Shown one piece after another: positions 7,268-10,699 of a stretch of DNA of 10,699 nucleotides. Within the stretch, counting starts at the first letter, position 1; the number at the start of each line of letters is the position of its first letter. The stretch comes from an uncultured Clostridia bacterium (lineage in GTDB: Bacteria > Bacillota > Clostridia > TANB77 > UBA1234): NCBI GenBank assembly GCA_934149305.1, contig CAKPEF010000027.1, positions 1 to 10,699 of the forward strand. Direction: 5' to 3'. A program made the translations under genes and the position numbers. The notes beneath the pieces are model-generated. The model searched no databases. It had not been told where the DNA came from and saw nothing but the letters and a program-made list of their open reading frames with translations.

Positions 7268-7706
7268 CATGAAGAGCAGCGGTTCGACCAATAAAATTAT
7301 GGAAATACTTTATTAGGACCTGAAATTCACTCATATCAACATTATTTTTTATTAAATGATGCTGAATTAAGTATTCTGCGCGATACATTTCAAATATACA
7401 AGAAACTGAGCATACAATGTAGTTTAGCGGAAGGTCACTATACTTTACCTTCCAAACAAATCTTTTTGAAAGATACTCGAATTCATCTTTATTTCGGTAA
7501 ATTTTTAGAGGTCTGGAACGGTGAAGTTGTTCAAATTCTGGCGAGTAGAAGTCTACCAAAAGTTTTCGTGTTTCTTTCGCATCTTTCAAGAGTCCCAGAA
7601 TTTCGTAAAATTGAGATTTTGTTAAAAATTCGTTAACATCATCTTCATAACGAATATTGTCCCCGAGTGCGAGTATCTGCTTTGCTAGCATCGAAATGAT
7701 ATCCAT
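7245..7706 (-). CDS. Small helical protein of unknown function, copy 1
   Basis: Protein of 153 residues on the - strand with a strong AGGAGG (complement of 7714-7719) 7 bases before its ATG. The sequence looks mostly alpha-helical, soluble and of mixed charge, with no membrane segment, signal peptide, clear helix-turn-helix or metal motif; two Cys lie close together in VCSVSC near residues 98-103. I recognise no family. Composition differs from the neighbours: four 60-base lines I counted by hand average about 38% G+C, while three helicase lines gave 17, 25 and 43%. It is convergent with the helicase, divergent from the gene at 7883, and its 3' end with terminator is repeated at the window's right edge. 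The strong binding site, own promoter and duplication argue that it is a real gene. Confidence 0.7.
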   Translation of the reverse strand: MDIISMLAKQILALGDNIRYEDDVNEFLTKSQFYEILGLLKDAKETRKLLVDFYSPEFEQLHRSRPLKIYRNKDEFEYLSKRFVWKVKYSDLPLNYIVCSVSCIFEMYRAEYLIQHHLIKNNVDMSEFQVLIKYFHNFIGRTAALHALQMVEK

Positions 7707-7771
7707 AGATGTTCCTCCTAAAAATTATTTTGATAGTTAATGGATAGTGTATAGGGATTTATCTCAAAAGC

Positions 7772-7800
7772 ATTCTAACATGATTTACATAAAAAATCAA
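7772..7800 (-). promoter_or_regulatory. Promoter candidate for the small - strand gene
   Basis: Read on the - strand: TTGATT (7795-7800), 17 bases, then TAGAAT (7772-7777), with TG one base before the -10 (TGnTAGAAT). This predicts a start near 7765 and an untranslated leader of about 60 bases. It lies in the 176-base divergent gap shared with the gene at 7883. Confidence 0.5.
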
Positions 7801-7837
7801 TGAGAATAATGGTAATATATAGAGCCAAAATATGAAA

Positions 7838-7848
7838 TATGATATATT
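7838..7848 (+). promoter_or_regulatory. Extended -10 candidate for the gene at 7883
   Basis: TATGATATATT gives TGA-TATATT, an extended -10 about 35 bases before the ATG at 7883. It closely resembles TATGATATAA before the helicase and the second GNAT gene. I see no good -35 at 17 bases, so the extended -10 would have to carry recognition. Confidence 0.4.
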
Positions 7849-7882
7849 GCAACTAGAATGGACAAATTAAAGGAGGCAAGCT

Positions 7883-8710
7883 ATGTTAATAAAAATTGGA
7901 AATTTTGAATATACAGAGGTGTGGAACCAAGTTTTTTATAAAAAACTTTCAAACTATCCTAAGATAACAGATTGGGAAATAAAGAACATTTTAGATTTTA
8001 TCTCATATGAAAAGAAGAATGGGAGAAAGTGTAATATTGAATGTGAGAATACAGAGATAGTAGAAAAGATACATGAGGCGCTAGAAAATCCAACGCAATA
8101 TATAAATGTGCAACGCCCTAAACTAATAACGGAATGTACTGCATGTTCGTATAGAAAGGGGTGTGAAACTGAATTTGTATGTCATACTACTTCGATAGAA
8201 AATGCAATCAAAATATTTGAATGTGGATACTTATACTCAGCAGTGAAAGCACGAGGAATTGAGGCAGAAAAATTGATGTTGGAGAAAAGAAATGCAGCAA
8301 ATGATCCGGCTGACTTTTTCGAATATGTTATGTTTTCATGGGGAAATTGTCAAGCGGGGGACAGACTTGTTATGGAAAGAAAATTAAATCGTATGCCATC
8401 AAAAGATGATTTGAGTAAAGGTTTTACCCCAGGGATTCGTTTCTATTTTAAATACGATCAAATAATAAAACATCCAAACGCTGTAATAGATGGCTTTTTG
8501 CCAGTAAAGATTAAAGATGAAATAGAACTTTGCAATTGGGTACATACAATTATAATTCCTAATGCGTATAAAGAAAAGGTTAAAGATATAATTGATGAGA
8601 GATTAAAAAGGAAAATAATTTATGTTGAAAACAATTGCAAGGATATATGGGAGTGGTCAGAAAAAGTGTACAAAATTGTAGAAGACAACAAAAACTCTTC
8701 ACATAAATGA
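7883..8710 (+). CDS. Four-cysteine protein with HTT motif, possibly ADP-ribosyltransferase-like
   Basis: Protein of 275 residues; AGGAGG at 7871-7876 is 6 bases before the ATG. Residues 1-80 look helical. Then C85-x2-C88-x5-C94-x5-C100 could bind a metal, and H101-T-T-S runs straight into ENAIKIFECGYLYSA. The pattern His-x-Thr...Asn...Ile...Gly-x-Leu is what one sees at the NAD-binding start of DarT- and KptA-type ADP-ribosyltransferase folds ('HxTxxxNLxxIxxxGL'). Later blocks that look conserved in character are DFFEYVMFSWGNCQAGDRLVMERKL (about 144-168) and GFTPGIRFYFKYD (180-192), then CNWVHTIIIPNAYKEKV. The fold assignment is inference from one motif; I do not identify the catalytic Glu with certainty and do not assign a function. 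It stands alone, divergent from the small helical gene, and its stop lies inside a hairpin. Confidence 0.75.
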   Translation: MLIKIGNFEYTEVWNQVFYKKLSNYPKITDWEIKNILDFISYEKKNGRKCNIECENTEIVEKIHEALENPTQYINVQRPKLITECTACSYRKGCETEFVCHTTSIENAIKIFECGYLYSAVKARGIEAEKLMLEKRNAANDPADFFEYVMFSWGNCQAGDRLVMERKLNRMPSKDDLSKGFTPGIRFYFKYDQIIKHPNAVIDGFLPVKIKDEIELCNWVHTIIIPNAYKEKVKDIIDERLKRKIIYVENNCKDIWEWSEKVYKIVEDNKNSSHK

Positions 8711-8717
8711 AGAGTTT
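8692..8717 (+). other. Hairpin spanning the stop codon of the four-cysteine protein gene
   Basis: AAACTCTTC (8692-8700) and GAAGAGTTT (8709-8717) form a perfect 9-base stem with an 8-base loop; the TGA stop (8708-8710) is at the loop edge. No T-run follows, so termination is doubtful; it may protect the mRNA 3' end. Confidence 0.45.
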
Positions 8718-8840
8718 GGAGCCAGCGATTTATGAGAGAAAAAATAATTTGTTGTTTGAACAAAATTTATATTTTTCCGATACATTGAAAAAGCATACGA
8801 CATATACTTCTAGAGTAATTTGTATAAAAACTTTGTAAAT

Positions 8841-8877
8841 AACAAAAACTCCGGTCTTGAATGACTGGAGTTTTGTT
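8841..8877. terminator. Bidirectional intrinsic terminator candidate
   Basis: AACAAAAACTCCGGTC (8841-8856) pairs with GACTGGAGTTTTGTT (8863-8877) around a 6-base loop, with one G-T wobble and one bulged A. The core CTCCGGTC/GACTGGAG stem is followed by TTTTGTT on the + strand and by a T-rich run on the - strand. It most likely ends the transcript of the gene at 7883. Confidence 0.65.
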
Positions 8878-8997
8878 GCAAAGCGAAAAATCACTTATGC
8901 GAATGTTGGTCAATCCAATAGAAGGATTAACGTGGCTTTGAGTAGACCATTCATGGAGAGAGACAATTTTTAAGCAAATGACAAACATGAAAAACTT

Positions 8998-9045
8998 AAG
9001 GAAAAGGGAGAAAGTGAGAAAAAAAAAAGAAAAGGAAAGGAAAGG
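8998..9045 (+). other. 48-base polypurine tract
   Basis: All bases are A or G except a single T at 9015, with several AAGG and AAAGG units. It lies in the gene-free stretch. Such tracts can be simple drift, a site for unusual DNA structure, or part of an untranslated RNA. A 36-codon Lys/Arg-rich ORF across it (8978-9088) has no binding site, so I do not call it. Confidence 0.5.
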
Positions 9046-9089
9046 TATCTCATCTCCAACACAATCTATCTCGCGTGAATATATATAAA

Positions 9090-9109
9090 ATACACCAAAA
9101 GAGGTGTAT
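9090..9109. other. Small hairpin ATACACC / GGTGTAT
   Basis: ATACACC (9090-9096) and GGTGTAT (9103-9109) form a perfect 7-base stem with a 6-base loop, followed by GAATTTTC. It could be a weak terminator or a regulatory hairpin about 80 bases before the TTGACA promoter candidate. Confidence 0.35.
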
Positions 9110-9187
9110 GAATTTTCAATGTTAAAAGCGAACGAAAGATATATCAACATAAATGGTTATATAAGTCAAGCAAAAAAATAAATTTTG

Positions 9188-9216
9188 TTGACAACTAGTA
9201 TAAAAGAAAATTTAAT
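9188..9216 (+). promoter_or_regulatory. Promoter candidate P1 before the second GNAT gene
   Basis: TTGACA (9188-9193), a perfect -35, is followed after 17 bases by TTTAAT (9211-9216), one base off the consensus -10. It is the best sigma-70/SigA-type match I found in the window, about 130 bases before the GNAT start. Confidence 0.55.
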
Positions 9217-9249
9217 CGACAAAAAATGGCGAAATACTCTTTGAAAATG

Positions 9250-9278
9250 TTGTAAAAATTTGGCTTTTATGATATAAG
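9250..9278 (+). promoter_or_regulatory. Promoter candidate P2 before the second GNAT gene
   Basis: TTGTAA (9250-9255), 17 bases, then TATAAG (9273-9278), with TGA making an extended -10. TATGATATAA at 9268-9277 and its 12-base distance from the TTGTWA element are the same as at 4727-4755 before the helicase gene. Together with P1 it would give the second GNAT gene two tandem promoters. Confidence 0.5.
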
Positions 9279-9346
9279 TACATTAGAAATACGAAAGGTA
9301 TAAAAAGTAGCAGTATTAAAAGATAATAAGGTCGAACGGAGTACAT

Positions 9347-9766
9347 ATGAAAATAAATTACATTGAAAAAACACCCACACCAGATGACTTTAATATGCTC
9401 ACAGAATCAGTAGGTTGGGGAAAGAGAGAAAGTAATATTGTCGAAGAGGCACTAAGAAATACATTATATTCACTTTGCGTTTATGATGAAAATAGACTAA
9501 TAGGATATGGAAGAATTATCGGAGATAAAACAATATTTTTATACATACAAGACATAATGGTAATACCTAAATATCAAGGAAAGCAAATTGGAACAGAAAT
9601 AATGTATAAGTTACTAGAACAAGTCGATAGATATAAAAAAGTAAACCCAAATATTAGAACATATTTAGGTGCATCAAAAGGCAGGGAAGGTTTCTATGAA
9701 AAGTTCGGTTTCATATCAAGACCTAATGATAAACTAGGCGCGGGCATGATTTTATATAATGATTAA
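9347..9766 (+). CDS. GNAT-family N-acetyltransferase, copy 2
   Basis: Protein of 139 residues with the same intact acetyl-CoA loop (Q77-G-K-Q-I-G82) and GFYEKFGF as copy 1, so both are predicted active. It differs at residues 6 (Ile), 29 (Ser) and 33 (Glu); the final 106 residues are identical. The ribosome binding site GGAG (9338-9341) is only 5 bases from the ATG, two fewer than in copy 1, and two promoter candidates precede it, so expression may differ between copies. Instead of an ASCH gene it is followed by a minigene remnant and the DUF3298 protein gene. Confidence 0.88.
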   Translation: MKINYIEKTPTPDDFNMLTESVGWGKRESNIVEEALRNTLYSLCVYDENRLIGYGRIIGDKTIFLYIQDIMVIPKYQGKQIGTEIMYKLLEQVDRYKKVNPNIRTYLGASKGREGFYEKFGFISRPNDKLGAGMILYND

Positions 9767-9786
9767 AAGGAGCACAAACATGAAAG
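9347..9786 (+). repeat. Direct repeat A, copy 2
   Basis: Counterpart of 3836-4275. Bases 9479-9786 are identical to copy 1. Identity stops after ATGAAAG, that is 7 bases into what is the ASCH reading frame in copy 1; from there the two sequences are unrelated. Confidence 0.95.
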
Positions 9787-9821
9787 GGATGAATGAAAAA
9801 TGGCTAAAAACACATTTATAA
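9780..9821 (+). pseudogene. Orphan start of the ASCH gene, now a 13-codon minigene
   Basis: The AAGGAG (9767-9772) and ATG (9780) that drive the ASCH gene in copy 1 are preserved exactly, but after two codons the frame runs into new sequence and ends as MKGMNEKWLKTHL at the TAA of 9819-9821. It overlaps the start of the DUF3298 gene in another frame, so its translation could feed ribosomes to, or compete with, the ATG at 9800. Most likely it is a recombination scar rather than a functional peptide. Confidence 0.5.
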
Positions 9822-10576
9822 TATTAGGAACAGCAATAATTTTGGCCCTAGCACCTTTTGAAATAGGGTTTAAAGACAAATTGCATAGAAAAGAAAATAA
9901 TATATATACAATTCAAGAAAATGCACCTATTATTTGCAAAGAAATAGAAGAAGACTATGATGAAAATGCGAATTATATAATATGTAAGACAATAAGTGTG
10001 GAAAATACTAATGCTGAAGAGAATATAAATAAAATCAATGAAAGTTTAAATGAGATTCAAAAACAGTTTAATGATGCGAATGTATATGAAAAAACTACAC
10101 TGCCAAAAGATACAGAATTTTTGAAAATATATGAATACAACCAATACTTAGAGTATCAATCTGAAAATATTTTTTCGGTATCTTTAGAATACAATGGATA
10201 TAGTGGTGGAGGGGCTAGTAATCATTCCGTTACATATATGGTTTTTGATAAAAAGACAGGAGAACAACTAAAGATTGATGACATTACAAAATTTCCTAAT
10301 ACACTTATGGAATATATTTTTAGCGCAGAGGCATTAAGCGAAGATGGAGAGGAATATACTAGTTGGAAGAAGCTTGCTGATGGTTCATTTTCTTTGACAG
10401 ATAACTTGGATATATTTAAGGAATATTTTGATGGAACATGGACCATTGATGAAAAATATTTCATTGTTTCGCGTAGTAATGATCTTAGTGGACCTGTATA
10501 TACACTAAAATACAGTATAGAAGACATAAATAATTATTTACATGATGATATATTAGAAATTGAAAGAATAAAATAA
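9800..10576 (+). CDS. Membrane-anchored or secreted DUF3298/RsiV-like protein
   Basis: Protein of 258 residues. A hydrophobic segment at about 5-20 (TFIILGTAIILALAPF) is a signal peptide or single anchor; no lipobox Cys is seen, so the body should lie outside the membrane. Residues about 35-120 (ICKTISVEN..., EENINKINESLNEIQKQF) fit the DUF4163-type N-terminal part. From about 123, FSVSLEYNGYSGGGASNHSV followed by FDKKTGEQLKIDDI fits DUF3298, found in the anti-sigma factor RsiV and in PdaC-type proteins; Y134-SGGGA-x-N-H is the family's 'YxGGAHxN' block. RsiV binds lysozyme, but here the cytoplasmic anti-sigma part is missing and no sigma gene is adjacent. An in-frame TGA at 9794-9796 makes 9800 the first usable ATG; AAAGGGA at 9783-9789 is its binding site. 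Confidence 0.75.
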   Translation: MAKNTFIILGTAIILALAPFEIGFKDKLHRKENNIYTIQENAPIICKEIEEDYDENANYIICKTISVENTNAEENINKINESLNEIQKQFNDANVYEKTTLPKDTEFLKIYEYNQYLEYQSENIFSVSLEYNGYSGGGASNHSVTYMVFDKKTGEQLKIDDITKFPNTLMEYIFSAEALSEDGEEYTSWKKLADGSFSLTDNLDIFKEYFDGTWTIDEKYFIVSRSNDLSGPVYTLKYSIEDINNYLHDDILEIERIK

Positions 10577-10590
10577 ATTTGAAGCTAAAA

Positions 10591-10620
10591 CCCACCAGCA
10601 GATAACTCTAGGCTGGTGGG
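10591..10620. terminator. Intrinsic terminator hairpin, copy 2
   Basis: CCCACCAGC (10591-10599) pairs perfectly with GCTGGTGGG (10612-10620) around the same 12-base loop. It is followed by TTGCTGTTTT on the + strand and by TTTTAGCTTC on the - strand, and sits between the convergent DUF3298 gene and the incoming small gene. Confidence 0.75.
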
Positions 10621-10676
10621 TTGCTGTTTTACTAATTTAGCAATAAACTTGTCTGCCGCGAGTTGAAAGCAAAATC

Positions 10677-10699
10677 TTACTTTTCAACCATTTGCAATG
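10677..10699 (-). CDS. Small helical protein, copy 2 (only the 3' end in view)
   Basis: The TAA stop (complement of 10677-10679) and the codons for the final residues LQMVEK are identical to the end of the gene at 7245-7706. The rest lies beyond the window. Identity continues to the last base, so a full or partial second copy is expected just to the right. Confidence 0.65.

Larger units (their letters stand above)
8711..9346. other. 636-base stretch without a recognisable gene
   Basis: Between the four-cysteine protein gene and the second GNAT gene I find no ORF with a ribosome binding site and family resemblance. It holds a terminator-like hairpin (8841-8877), a polypurine tract (8998-9045), a small hairpin (9090-9109) and two promoter candidates (9188-9216, 9250-9278). 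A short AATCC...GGATT inverted repeat lies near 8910-8930. The stretch is much longer than the other gaps here (13-176 bases), so it may hold a small RNA or a decayed gene. Confidence 0.6.
10588..10699. repeat. Direct repeat B, copy 2 (runs off the window)
   Basis: Counterpart of 7156-7267 with three mismatches, starting 11 bases after the DUF3298 stop. All three differences fall in or next to the hairpin; the last 77 bases (10623-10699) are identical to copy 1. Confidence 0.93.

Noticed and set aside
7784..7810. TTTACA with AATAAT as a + strand promoter for the gene at 7883
   Set aside because: Spacing of 15 bases is too short and the -10 is poor; the extended -10 at 7838 is a better candidate.
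8978..9088. 36-codon Lys/Arg-rich ORF across the polypurine tract
   Set aside because: No ribosome binding site before its ATG and the composition is explained by the purine run.
8767..9150. 127-codon ORF on the - strand in the gene-free stretch
   Set aside because: It has no ribosome binding site, its protein is Phe/Ser-rich low-complexity sequence produced by reading the polypurine tract backwards, and it crosses a terminator-like hairpin.
1..10699. CRISPR array, tRNA, rRNA or retron
   Set aside because: I saw no regularly spaced short repeats, no tRNA or rRNA-like stretch, and no reverse transcriptase gene in any frame.

Overview
The window comes from a low-GC bacterium, probably a Bacillota (Clostridia-like) species. 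This rests on strong A+T bias, codons such as AGA and ATA throughout, AAGGAG/AGGAGG ribosome binding sites 6-10 bases before starts, and short intrinsic-terminator-like hairpins. I cannot name the species. The content is accessory: restriction and defence-type genes, orphan small enzymes, a helicase and near-identical duplicated segments. I recognise no housekeeping gene, tRNA, rRNA, transposase, integrase or CRISPR array.

Left part (1-3771): the C-terminal end of a type I restriction endonuclease subunit (HsdR), a DUF4238-like protein 25 bases behind it, then a two-gene unit of a three-helix membrane protein with a cytoplasmic domain and a GmrSD-type DUF262/DUF1524 nuclease. All four lie on the + strand and look like a restriction/defence cluster.

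Middle part (3836-8717): a small GNAT acetyltransferase and an ASCH-domain protein form a tight pair. A helicase IV-like SF1 helicase follows from its own promoter and carries a nuclease-like insertion with a degenerate active site. A hairpin terminator separates it from a convergent small helical gene of unknown function on the - strand. That gene is divergent from a protein with an HTT motif and four cysteines that may be ADP-ribosyltransferase-like.

Right part (8711-10699): a 636-base stretch without a gene holds hairpins, a polypurine tract and two promoter candidates. Then comes a second, almost identical GNAT gene, this time followed by a membrane-anchored DUF3298/RsiV-like protein. The same hairpin follows, with the first bases of a second copy of the - strand small gene, cut by the window end.

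The most interesting pattern is modular. Two consecutive units begin with the same GNAT gene and end with the same hairpin and opposing small gene, but carry different cargo between them (ASCH plus helicase versus a DUF3298 protein). The GNAT copies are identical over 308 bases, and identity stops seven bases into the following gene's reading frame. This looks like a locus where cargo is exchanged or units are duplicated between conserved flanks without any visible recombinase.
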